A stretch of DNA of 64,000 nucleotides from Clostridiales bacterium COT073_COT-073. GTDB lineage: Bacteria; Bacillota; Clostridia; Lachnospirales; Vallitaleaceae. The notes below the pieces were generated by a model. That model saw only the letters and a list, made by a program, of their open reading frames with translations, did not search any database and was not told the origin of the DNA. How positions within the stretch are numbered: the stretch's first letter is position 1; every line of letters begins with the position of its first letter. The translations under genes were made by a program, and so were the position numbers. Positions 46,888 through 55,483 of the stretch are shown here, in pieces. The stretch covers positions 1 through 64,000 of the forward strand of contig RQYD01000013.1 of the NCBI GenBank assembly GCA_003858485.1, read 5' to 3'.

Positions 46888-46927
46888 GAGATATCCTTTA
46901 TTTTTCAATTAACTTTCGACATCTCCT
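46886..46927 (+). terminator. Probable terminator after the PucR gene
   Basis: AGGAGAT (46886-46892, overlapping the stop) pairs with ATCTCCT (46921-46927), followed by a weakly T-rich run. It separates the gene from the convergent ROK gene. Confidence 0.5.
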
Positions 46928-46950
46928 GATTGTTTATTTAATTGTTGTTC

Positions 46951-48162
46951 CTATCTGGACTCAATAAATTCATTTGGCATTTTTATCATTTTCAGCATAT
47001 GCTTCTCCTGAGCCACTAAAGCACCACCAATACATACCGCATCGCGGCTTAGTTTTGATGGACTGATATGAGTGGTCGGGTGCAAAGTAGAAAAAGAAAT
47101 CATGCCACTATATTTTTTTAATGCCATATCATACAGAATGGGATTATCATTAATCAATTTGCCGCCTAAGACCAAATTACGAGGATTTAAATAATTTACC
47201 GCATTATTTATAGCAATCGTCATATAATTTGTAATCCTGTCAACCAGAGAAATTGCCCATAAAAAATTCTTTTCGTAACACTCCATGATATCGGCAATTG
47301 AACAAATAGAGGAATTGCTTTTTCTGGCTTCTTCAATGATGTTTTCTTCCATTAAATAAGAACTCAGGCAACCTCTGCGTCCGCAAATACATAAACGCCC
47401 ATCAGAAAAATCAACAATCGTATGGCCAATTTCTCCGGCTGTATTGGTGCATCCCCTGACAATCCTGCCACGATTGATAATCGCCGAACCGACTCCGCGA
47501 CCAAACGAAAGCATGACTACATCATCTAAATTAGGCACCTCACCAAATGTATTTTCTGCCACAATCGCACATTTGATATCATTGTCAATAAAGGCTGGGC
47601 GCTTAAAAACACTTTCAATCAACTCTTTAATCGGAATATTATGGGTGTGAGTCAACTCTTCATAGCGAACCAAACCTTTTTCCCGGTCAATACTGCCAAT
47701 AGCTCCAACTCCAATGGCTGCCACTAATTCTTCTTTAACTTTAAACTCTTGCAGTAATTTCTGATAGTTTTGATAGATAAATCGGATCATTTCCTCAATT
47801 TTCAAGCTGCTGGCAGTGGTTCTGGATATTACTTTTTTACCAATTACTGCACCTGAAAAATCCATCACACAAACCGAAATATCTCTTTCTGCAAAGTCAA
47901 TTCCCACTACATAAAAAACATCCTTTTTAATTTCCAATAAAATTGATTTTCTACCAATTCCACCAGAAGAAAAAGAAGTTTCCTGCACCAAATTTAATTC
48001 CAAAAGTTCATTGACAATCCGGGTCATACTGGTGGCACTCATCCCGGTCAATTTTGCCAAATCACTCCGGGCAATGCCATGCGCAGCTTTAATAATATTA
48101 AGAATCATTTTGGTATTATTATATCGAATATCGCTTTGATCTTGCGGTTTCATACCGTTCAT
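46951..48162 (-). CDS. ROK-family transcriptional repressor
   Basis: A 403-residue repressor. N-terminal winged helix reads MKPQDQSDIRYNNTKM to ARSDLAKLTGMSATSMTRIV. The C-terminal ROK domain has the DxGxT-like nucleotide site (VVGIDFAERDISVCV), GAIGS, and the zinc motif GHTIVDFS..CICGRRGC. XylR/NagC-type proteins bind sugars or sugar phosphates. ATG 48162 (MNGMKPQ) with GGAGG upstream is preferred over 48174. It is divergent from the transporter cassette and probably represses it through TAACATCATGTTA-like sites. Confidence 0.88.
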   Translation of the reverse strand: MNGMKPQDQSDIRYNNTKMILNIIKAAHGIARSDLAKLTGMSATSMTRIVNELLELNLVQETSFSSGGIGRKSILLEIKKDVFYVVGIDFAERDISVCVMDFSGAVIGKKVISRTTASSLKIEEMIRFIYQNYQKLLQEFKVKEELVAAIGVGAIGSIDREKGLVRYEELTHTHNIPIKELIESVFKRPAFIDNDIKCAIVAENTFGEVPNLDDVVMLSFGRGVGSAIINRGRIVRGCTNTAGEIGHTIVDFSDGRLCICGRRGCLSSYLMEENIIEEARKSNSSICSIADIMECYEKNFLWAISLVDRITNYMTIAINNAVNYLNPRNLVLGGKLINDNPILYDMALKKYSGMISFSTLHPTTHISPSKLSRDAVCIGGALVAQEKHMLKMIKMPNEFIESR

Positions 48163-48185
48163 AGGCTCCTCCATCCTGGAATTAT

Positions 48186-48198
48186 TAACATGCTGGTA
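48186..48198. promoter_or_regulatory. ROK operator-like half site in its own promoter region
   Basis: TAACATGCTGGTA shares the TAACAT half with the palindrome at 48476-48488. It lies 24 bp upstream of the ROK start, where it would allow autorepression. Confidence 0.35.
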
Positions 48199-48258
48199 TT
48201 ATAGTATCATATTATATATTGATTATCAATAAGATATACATAAAATTAAAAAATGAAT

Positions 48259-48342
48259 ATGCCCGCTTCGCGGTCGCATTCCCCTTTCGCAACTTGCCCT
48301 GCAAGATTGCTTTCGGGTCACACGCATTTATGCTTGCACACT
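48259..48342 (-). repeat. Structured repeat, family B copy 1
   Basis: Read on the minus strand it has CCC-GAAA-GCAA-t-CTTGC, an AGG loop and GCAAGTTGC-GAAA-GGGG. This is the same module as family A, with different stem sequence. It lies between the ROK gene and the promoter of the M24 operon. Confidence 0.6.
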
Positions 48343-48400
48343 TCAATTTAAAAGTTGTCAGACTATGCTCGCTGTTTATTTAAATTTTTTTTATATTGTA

Positions 48401-48429
48401 TTGACTTTTACTAATAATGATGTTAGTAT
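48401..48429 (+). promoter_or_regulatory. Promoter of the M24/ABC/M81 operon
   Basis: TTGACT (48401-48406) and TAGTAT (48424-48429) are 17 bp apart. An imperfect operator AATAATGATGTTA (48413-48425) overlaps the spacer and the -10. Confidence 0.55.
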
Positions 48430-48475
48430 CTATATGTAGAAAATCTGTAATTTCTTATTTTTTTACACTTTTTAA

Positions 48476-48488
48476 TAACATCATGTTA
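48476..48488. promoter_or_regulatory. Operator palindrome before the M24 gene
   Basis: TAACATCATGTTA is a near-perfect palindrome (odd centre) between promoter and ribosome site. A related site overlaps the promoter. The ROK repressor, encoded divergently, is the probable ligand. Confidence 0.55.
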
Positions 48489-48503
48489 GCAAAGGAGGGG
48501 CAA

Positions 48504-49880
48504 ATGGAAATCAATGTCAGATCTGTACCTTATTTAGCACAAACTGAGCAACAGGTTCATCGTCCGGAATTTGATGCGGAAGATTATCTCCAGCGCATAA
48601 ATCTTTTATCTGAACTTATGAAAACCAAAAACCTGGATTATGTAATTATTTATGGCGACCGCGAACATTTTGCAAGCATTGAATATTTTTCCAGTTACGA
48701 TTGTCGTTTTGAAGAAGGCCTTTGGATTTTGGATAAAAGCGGCAACAAACATATTATTGTTGGAAATGAAGGATATGGCTACAGTTACCAGATCCCTTAT
48801 CACATCCACCGCCATCTTTATCATAACTTCAGTTTACAAGGGCAGCCCAAGCATGACCAAAGAGCCCTTCATACCATTTTTTCTTCTATTGGAATCAACG
48901 GTAATTCAAAAGTTGGCATTGTCGGATATAAATACTTTGTTGATGACCTCTTTGAAAATCCCGAATCTCTTTTTGATATCCCCGAATATATTCTATCTGA
49001 ATTAAGAAAAATAACTTCTTCATTTTCCAATATAACTAAAGATATTACCGGTCTGCCAAGTGGAATTCGCATGCGCATTCACAATGTCAAGGAAATCGCC
49101 TGGATTGAATATGTCGCCACCAAAAGTGCCGCCATCATGAAACGTTTGCTTGACCAAATGCAGCCCGGTATTTCCGAGCTGGAACTTTCCAGTAAGGCCG
49201 CCATTGATTTTATGCCGGTCACAATGTATAGCCTTGTAAATTTTGGCGCAAATCACGTGGCCATTGGATTAAGAAGCCCTGATAACACTATTTTAAAAGA
49301 AGGTGAGGCTTTTGGTCTATGTTATTCTCTCCGCGGCAGTTTGTGTTCCAGAACCGGTTTGGCTTTAAAAGGCCCCTCTGCGGAAACCGAAAATGTAATT
49401 AATAACTTTTATAAACCCTATTGGTCAGCAATTGCCACCTGGTATGAAAATGTGAAATTAAATGCCTGTGCAGGAGATGTTTATGAAAAAGTCATGGCCA
49501 TTATCGGCGAGGAACGTTTTGGTGTAATGCTGAATCCCGGCCATAACATCGGCATGGACGAATGGACCAATTCACCTTTTTATCCAAATTCCAATTTATC
49601 TCTTCCCAGCGGCACACATCTGCAATGTGATATGATTTGTGTAAATCAGGAGCCTTATTGTTCAGGCATTTGCGAAGATACTGTGATCATTGCTGATGAA
49701 ACCATGCGCGAAGAGTTGCAGCAAAAATATCCGGAAGTATATGCCAGAATCGTTAAGCGTCAGGAAATGATGCGAACAGAGCTTGGCATTCAAATAGATG
49801 ATAGTCTTTTACCTATGAGCAACTTAAATGGTGTGTATTTCCCTTACGGGTTAAACAGAGATCTTGTTTTTCACAAATAA
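48504..49880 (+). CDS. M24-fold (creatinase/Xaa-Pro peptidase-like) protein, altered metal site
   Basis: A 458-residue protein. The N-terminal creatinase-N-like domain (about 30-190) is followed by the pita-bread domain (about 200-458), which retains FGANHVAIG and NPGHNIGMDEW. The metal-binding aspartates of M24 aminopeptidases, normally in a DxG..D-x-T-R-T pattern, are replaced: the corresponding text reads LCYSLRGSLCSRTG. The protein is therefore not an obvious metallo-aminopeptidase and may be a metal-free C-N hydrolase like creatinase, or a binding protein. ATG 48504 has AAAGGAGGGG upstream. It is first in the operon with the sugar-type ABC genes and the M81 gene. Confidence 0.75.
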   Translation: MEINVRSVPYLAQTEQQVHRPEFDAEDYLQRINLLSELMKTKNLDYVIIYGDREHFASIEYFSSYDCRFEEGLWILDKSGNKHIIVGNEGYGYSYQIPYHIHRHLYHNFSLQGQPKHDQRALHTIFSSIGINGNSKVGIVGYKYFVDDLFENPESLFDIPEYILSELRKITSSFSNITKDITGLPSGIRMRIHNVKEIAWIEYVATKSAAIMKRLLDQMQPGISELELSSKAAIDFMPVTMYSLVNFGANHVAIGLRSPDNTILKEGEAFGLCYSLRGSLCSRTGLALKGPSAETENVINNFYKPYWSAIATWYENVKLNACAGDVYEKVMAIIGEERFGVMLNPGHNIGMDEWTNSPFYPNSNLSLPSGTHLQCDMICVNQEPYCSGICEDTVIIADETMREELQQKYPEVYARIVKRQEMMRTELGIQIDDSLLPMSNLNGVYFPYGLNRDLVFHK

Positions 49881-49911
49881 CAAATCCAAAACATTTTAAG
49901 GAGGATAAGAC

Positions 49912-50946
49912 ATGAAAAAAACATTGGTTAGTTTGGTAATGGTATGTGTAATGGTAATTCTTTTGTTTAGCGGATGTAACCAAAAGCCAGCCGACAGTGG
50001 CAAAGACAAAAAAGTGAAAATCGGAGTTGCTTTAGCTTCAGAAGCCCAATATCGTTTCAAATTCGACCAAAAAATCATGAAAGAAAAGGCCGAAGAATTG
50101 GGTGCCGAAATCATTTTCCAATTTGCAAATTATGAGGCCAGTAAGCAAGAAAACCAGGTGGAAAATTTAATTTCTCAGGATATTGATGTTTTGATCCTAA
50201 ATGTAGTTAGCGGAAACATGGTCAACCTCGTAAATAAAGTAAAATCACAAGGCATCCCGGTCATTACTTTTGACAATACCGTCGAAGGTGCTGAAGTTGA
50301 CCTTAATGTGGATCGGGATAATGTAAAAGTTGGTCGTCTGCAAATGGAAGCCGCTCTTAAACACACCGACAACAAGGGTGGTAATTTCGTATTGGTAAAA
50401 GGTGATCCAGGCAGTGCAGTTGCTCAGCGGATCAGTCAAGGATATGACCAGGTTTCGGCCGAACATCCTGAAATTAATATCGTTGCCAATCAATTTCATG
50501 AAGCCTGGTCGCCGGATAAAGCTTTAAAAACTGTAGAAAATGCACTTTCTGCCAATAATGACAATATTCAGGCATTTATTTGCTCGGCTGATTCGGTGGC
50601 AATGGGCATTGTGCCGGCAGTAAAAGCCGCTAAACTAGATGGAAAATCCTTTATTTGCGGAATGGACGTTGAAGTTTCTGTTGCCAAACTGATTCATGAA
50701 GGAGTCATTACCATGAGTATCTGGAGTGATATTGTAAAAGGTGATCAGCGGACTGTTGAAGCAGCTTTTAAACTGGCTAAGGGTGAAAAAATCACTCCGG
50801 ACGAAGTTCAGGATATTGCCGGAATAAAAGTTCCTGTTTTATTAGTTGATGTTATGCCGGTAACCAAAGATAATTTAAAACAATGGATTAACGAAATCGC
50901 TCCGGAAGGCTGGATAACAGAGGATGACGTGTTCGGCTCCAAATAA
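49912..50946 (+). CDS. Sugar-type ABC substrate-binding lipoprotein (XylF/RbsB-like)
   Basis: A 344-residue lipoprotein; the signal sequence ends in the lipobox FSGC (Cys about residue 23). The periplasmic-binding-protein type 1 fold shows KIGVALASEAQ and VITFDNTVEGAEV, and the ending VTKDNLKQWINEI is reminiscent of XylF. It delivers the ligand to the permease pair downstream. AAGGAGG precedes ATG 49912. The ligand is not fixed by sequence; the partner enzymes are hydrolases, not sugar kinases. Confidence 0.88.
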   Translation: MKKTLVSLVMVCVMVILLFSGCNQKPADSGKDKKVKIGVALASEAQYRFKFDQKIMKEKAEELGAEIIFQFANYEASKQENQVENLISQDIDVLILNVVSGNMVNLVNKVKSQGIPVITFDNTVEGAEVDLNVDRDNVKVGRLQMEAALKHTDNKGGNFVLVKGDPGSAVAQRISQGYDQVSAEHPEINIVANQFHEAWSPDKALKTVENALSANNDNIQAFICSADSVAMGIVPAVKAAKLDGKSFICGMDVEVSVAKLIHEGVITMSIWSDIVKGDQRTVEAAFKLAKGEKITPDEVQDIAGIKVPVLLVDVMPVTKDNLKQWINEIAPEGWITEDDVFGSK

Positions 50947-50958
50947 AGGAGGCTTCCT

Positions 50959-52488
50959 ATGTCAGAAGTTATTCTAAAAATCAAAAATCTTAGTAAATCT
51001 TTTCCTGGTGTATTGGCGGTAAATAAAGCTAATCTGGAAATAGAATCCGGAAAAGTTCATTCACTGGTTGGTGGAAATGGAGCCGGAAAATCGACATTGA
51101 TGAAAATATTAGCCGGCATTTATTCTTATGGCAACTATGAAGGTTCTTTTTTCCTAAATGATGCAGAATGTCAATTCAAGTCGATCGTCGAAGCTGAAAA
51201 CTGCGGAATCTCTATGGTTCCGCAGGATTTAAATATGGTTAATGAAATGTCGATTGCTGATAATTTATTTATTAATAAACAGCCCAGAAGCAAAGGGATT
51301 ATCAATGATCATAAAATGCTACAGCAGTCCCAGCAAATTTTGGACGAATTTGGCTTAAACATCAATCCAACCACTTTGGTAAAAGAAATCGGAATCGCAC
51401 AAAAACAATTATTAGTGATTGCCAGAGCAATGCATAATAAAACCAAAGTCCTCATCCTGGATGAGCCAACTTCAACTTTATCCAGCGAAGAAAGCCAATT
51501 GCTTTTTCAAAAAATTGTGGAAGCCAAGTCAAAAGGTGTTGCCTGTATTTATATTTCTCACCGCCTGGACGAAGTAAAAGCCATTTCCGACACCATCACC
51601 GTAATGAGAGATGGATGCATTATTGAGACAGACAATGCCCCAGATATGAGCGAAAAGCGAATTGTATCTTTAATGGTTGGTCGTGATGTGGATGATTTTT
51701 ATCCTCCCAAAGACCGTACTCCTGCCTCTTGTCTGCTAAAAGTAAATTCACTGTCTGTTTATAACCAGAAATTTCCAGATAAAAAAGTCGTCGATGACAT
51801 TCAATTTGATTTATATGCTGGTGAAATTCTGGCCGTTTACGGTCTGGTCGGTGCCGGTCGCACCGAAATGGCTATGGGCATTATCGGTGGCTGGAGAGGC
51901 GGTGTATCCTGTGATATGGAAATATCGGGAAAAAAGATTATTAATCGCAATCCCTCTTCGGCTCTAAATCACGGTATCGCTCTCTTACCGGAAGACCGAA
52001 AAAGAGAAGGAGCCATTGATCGCCAGTCCGTTAGTCGCAATATTTCTGCTTCTTCTTTACCCTTGTTTTCAAAATTTGGTGTGATCGATGAACAAAAAGA
52101 AAGAAATAACAATCAAAAAATGGTCGATGCTCTGTCTATCAAAACTCCAAGCATGGACACTGCCTTTGAAACATTAAGCGGTGGCAATCAGCAAAAAGCC
52201 ATTCTCTCCCGACTGATTTCTACCAAATCAAAAATATTAATTTTGGATGAAGCTACTCAAGGCATTGATGTCGAAGCCAAATACCAAATTTATGGTATTT
52301 TGGATCTGCTTGCTTTAGACGGAAAAGCAATTTTATTTATTTCTTCCGATATTGCCGAAGTAATGGGAATTGCTGACCGAATCATGATTATGCGGCATGG
52401 AAAGGTCGTAAAAACAGTAGTCAATGATGACAGCATTAATAAAGAAAAAATATTGTGGTATGCCACAATCGGAACGGAGGAAAGCTGA
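50959..52488 (+). CDS. Sugar-type ABC ATPase with two ATP-binding domains (XylG/RbsA-like)
   Basis: A 509-residue ATPase made of two ABC domains. First domain has Walker A GGNGAGKST and LILDEPTSTL; second has the degenerate Walker A GLVGAGRTEMAM, the signature LSGGNQQKAI and Walker B ILILDEATQGID. This is the standard layout of CUT2 (ribose/xylose) transporters. AAAGGAGG precedes ATG 50959. Confidence 0.93.
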   Translation: MSEVILKIKNLSKSFPGVLAVNKANLEIESGKVHSLVGGNGAGKSTLMKILAGIYSYGNYEGSFFLNDAECQFKSIVEAENCGISMVPQDLNMVNEMSIADNLFINKQPRSKGIINDHKMLQQSQQILDEFGLNINPTTLVKEIGIAQKQLLVIARAMHNKTKVLILDEPTSTLSSEESQLLFQKIVEAKSKGVACIYISHRLDEVKAISDTITVMRDGCIIETDNAPDMSEKRIVSLMVGRDVDDFYPPKDRTPASCLLKVNSLSVYNQKFPDKKVVDDIQFDLYAGEILAVYGLVGAGRTEMAMGIIGGWRGGVSCDMEISGKKIINRNPSSALNHGIALLPEDRKREGAIDRQSVSRNISASSLPLFSKFGVIDEQKERNNNQKMVDALSIKTPSMDTAFETLSGGNQQKAILSRLISTKSKILILDEATQGIDVEAKYQIYGILDLLALDGKAILFISSDIAEVMGIADRIMIMRHGKVVKTVVNDDSINKEKILWYATIGTEES

Positions 52489-52489
52489 A

Positions 52490-53656
52490 ATGACAAAATC
52501 AAAAACCGAGATTAGTCAATACTCCAAGAATATGGTAATGATCTTAGGAGTAGTAATTCTTTTTTTTATTTTCAACGCTTTAACCAATCATATCTTTATG
52601 TCTGTACGTAATTTAACCCTTTTGCTAAAGCAGGGATCAGTTTTAATGATTGTTGCTTCCGGATTAATGATGCTTTTAGTAGAAAGAAATTTTGATTTAA
52701 GTGGCGGGGCGGCAGTTTACTTTATCAGTGCCTTTTTATCGCAAATGATCGTAAATTACAATCTTAGCATTCCGCTTGCCATTACCCTTTCTATTTGCAT
52801 GGGACTATGTATGGGAGCGATGAATGGATTTTTTGTAGGAATTGTTGGTGTACCGGCATTCATTGGAACATTAGCTGCTCAACAGCTTTTTAAAGGAATT
52901 GGCTACACTTGGACCAATGCCGCCACCATTGGTCCCATCCCAGAATCTCTTCAATTTTTAAGCGAAGGTTATATTCCACCCCTGCAAAGTGCAATTTTAT
53001 TAACAATCATTGCTGCTGTAGGGATTCTCCTGGTTCTGCTTAATTATAAAAAAATGAAACAATGGTATAATGGTACTGCCAAGCTGATCATTTCGATTTT
53101 TTCCATTATTATTTTTTATATAATTGCTCTTTGGATCTTTACTGGCTACTACGGAATTCCAATGTGTGTCTTTTTTGCCGGTTCCATGGTTGCTATCACC
53201 GGATTTATCAGTCAGAAATCAGTTTTTGGCCGTAACATTTACAGCATTGGCGGCAATCCTGAAGCCGCCAGGCTCTCCGGCATCAAAACCAAAATTCGGG
53301 TTTTCCAGTCTTATCTGTATATGGGATTAATTTATGGAATTGCCGGTATTGTAATTACTGCCCGACTGGGTGGATCCACCGCTACTACCGGTAATCTGAT
53401 TGAACTTGATGCCGTAGCGGCTGCCTGCATCGGGGGCACCAGTATGTCCGGTGGAGTCGGCCGGATTACGGGTGTAGCGATGGGTGTTTTTATATTATCG
53501 GCAGTCGATAATGTTATGAGTTTGATGAATGTTTCCTCTTATGCGCAAATGGTCGTAAAAGGATTGATTCTCTTGACCGCAGTCTGCCTGGATGTCTATA
53601 TGAATGTCAGCAGAACCAAAATGAAGAAAGAAAAATCGAAACTTATTGCCCAATAG
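52490..53656 (+). CDS. Sugar-type ABC permease (XylH/RbsC-like)
   Basis: A 388-residue membrane permease with about ten helices; LMLLVERNFDLSGG and the later CIGGTSMSGGVGRI are the conserved CUT2 permease texts. ATG 52490 is 1 nt past the ATPase stop and has GAGGAAAGC upstream; the frame also opens at 52424 inside the ATPase gene but that start is not preferred. Completes the importer. Confidence 0.92.
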   Translation: MTKSKTEISQYSKNMVMILGVVILFFIFNALTNHIFMSVRNLTLLLKQGSVLMIVASGLMMLLVERNFDLSGGAAVYFISAFLSQMIVNYNLSIPLAITLSICMGLCMGAMNGFFVGIVGVPAFIGTLAAQQLFKGIGYTWTNAATIGPIPESLQFLSEGYIPPLQSAILLTIIAAVGILLVLLNYKKMKQWYNGTAKLIISIFSIIIFYIIALWIFTGYYGIPMCVFFAGSMVAITGFISQKSVFGRNIYSIGGNPEAARLSGIKTKIRVFQSYLYMGLIYGIAGIVITARLGGSTATTGNLIELDAVAAACIGGTSMSGGVGRITGVAMGVFILSAVDNVMSLMNVSSYAQMVVKGLILLTAVCLDVYMNVSRTKMKKEKSKLIAQ

Positions 53657-53670
53657 AACGGAGTGAAAAA

Positions 53671-55119
53671 ATGAAAGTTGCAGTTGGTTTATTTTATTTG
53701 GAATGTAATAGTTTTAATCCTTATTTTGTGACCAAAGATAATTTTGTTTATGCTGAGGGAGAGGATGTAAAAAAATTCATCCATGTCTGCGATATTTTTG
53801 AAAATGCCGGTATTGAAATTATTCCCACTATTATGGCATCGACTCTTCCTTCTGCTCACTTAAAAAAAGAAAGCTTTTTGGAATTAACCGATCGTTTATT
53901 TAAGCCGATAATCCAGCATCAGGTTGATGGTATTTGGCTACATTTACATGGTGCCATGCAGGTGGAAGAAATCGGTTCCGGAGAATTATATATTGTGAAA
54001 GAACTGCGCAAAATCGTTGGCGAAAGTATACCCATTGCCATTACCTTAGATCCGCATGCCAATAATGATCCAGCCTTATGTGACTATATCAATATCCTTC
54101 GCGGCTACCACACCATTCCTCATTATGATCAACCGGAATCCGAGCGCGTAACCGCTGCTCTGCTGTTAAAAATGATGCAGACCGGAATAAGATTCAAACC
54201 TCATTTAGTTACTGTTCCGATGATCATTTCCGGCGAAAAAGGCCTTGATTCCCGGGAACCCCTAAAAAGTATTTATGCTGAAGTCGATCGTTTAGAACAA
54301 TTACCAGAAATCTCCAGTGCTACCGTTTTTATGGGTGATCCCTGGAGCGACTGTCCTAATAGTCATTTATCAGCGGTAGTTGTGCCATCGGCACCGGAAT
54401 ACGAAAAATTCGCCAAAGAATGCTGTCAATCTCTTGCTAAATTACTGTTTAAGCATCGACACGATTTTGTATTTGAAGCTCCTACCCTTTCTCCTCAAGA
54501 TGCCCTGGAATTAGCTCTTTCTTCTAATTCCAAACCAGTATTTATATCCGATTCCGGTGATAATACAACCGGCGGCGGAGTTGGTGATGGAACAGAAATC
54601 CTGCGTTTACTACTTGAGCAAAAAGAACTAAACAAACATTTCCTGATCACACCTATTTGGGATACCTCCGCTTATCAGGAATGTATTTCTCATTCCATCG
54701 GCAATACCTTTTCTATCAGTATTGGCAGAAACCAATCCGATATTTCCGTACCGGTTAATATTACCGGCAAACTAATTTCCAAAGGAGTTACCTTGGGTTA
54801 TTTGAACAATGAACAGGAGATTTGCGGGAATTGCTGCACCCTGCAAATTAATGAATGGATTGATGTAATGATCTCCGATATCCCAACTTCCTTTATTTCT
54901 TATCCACATTTTCAGGCCGGTGGTGTAAAATTTGAAGATTATGACATTATCATTTTAAAGCAAGGATATCTCTTTGCCCAGCTCCGGCCATATACTGGTG
55001 AAAGTTATATTATGGCTGCCACTAAAGGGGCAACCTATCAATTTATTGAAAAATTGCCCTACAAGAATCTAAAGCGGCCAATTTACCCCTTAGACCAGGA
55101 TGTTGATTTTATTTTATAG
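53671..55119 (+). CDS. M81 (MlrC-like) metallopeptidase
   Basis: A 482-residue protein of the M81 family, the fold of microcystinase C. VAVGLFYLECNSFNP at the start, WLHLHGAMQVEE and ITLDPHANND (metal-ligand region), and DSGDNTTGGGVGDGTE match the family. Known members cleave small linear or amide-linked compounds. CGGAGTGAAAA precedes ATG 53671. It ends the operon; a structured repeat (copy A4) starts right at its stop codon. Confidence 0.85.
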   Translation: MKVAVGLFYLECNSFNPYFVTKDNFVYAEGEDVKKFIHVCDIFENAGIEIIPTIMASTLPSAHLKKESFLELTDRLFKPIIQHQVDGIWLHLHGAMQVEEIGSGELYIVKELRKIVGESIPIAITLDPHANNDPALCDYINILRGYHTIPHYDQPESERVTAALLLKMMQTGIRFKPHLVTVPMIISGEKGLDSREPLKSIYAEVDRLEQLPEISSATVFMGDPWSDCPNSHLSAVVVPSAPEYEKFAKECCQSLAKLLFKHRHDFVFEAPTLSPQDALELALSSNSKPVFISDSGDNTTGGGVGDGTEILRLLLEQKELNKHFLITPIWDTSAYQECISHSIGNTFSISIGRNQSDISVPVNITGKLISKGVTLGYLNNEQEICGNCCTLQINEWIDVMISDIPTSFISYPHFQAGGVKFEDYDIIILKQGYLFAQLRPYTGESYIMAATKGATYQFIEKLPYKNLKRPIYPLDQDVDFIL

Positions 55120-55242
55120 TTCAATTTTTCCACGTTCTCCAAAACAGTCTTTTTTAACCGGACACGTATTACGAAAGCCATCTTACACTGCAAATGACGA
55201 AAAGAGAAAAACAGGGCCAAAAGGACTGTGAGAAAATTGTAC
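55119..55242 (+). repeat. Structured mobile repeat, copy A4 (degenerate)
   Basis: Starts at the M81 stop (TTCAATTTTTCCAC) and ends GTGAGAAAATTGTAC, with ACAGTCTTTTTT / AAAAGGACTGT arms and a decayed module (GAAAGCCATCTTAC then loss of the 3' strand). It is the most diverged A copy. Confidence 0.6.
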
Positions 55243-55483
55243 TCATAATTAAAATCCTTTAACATCATTTCCAATTTTCATAGGCCACTTCCATTTTTCT
55301 AGTTCATAAAGACTAATTATCCTAAAATCTAATTGCTTGACTACATTCTTTGGATAGCCTATAATGTAAATTAATAGTATTTTTTTTTATATTTATTTTA
55401 CATTATAACATATTGAATATATTTGTTTTTTGACAGCCATCCATTTTCAAGAAACAAAACAAAGACTAAAGGAATAGACTAAG

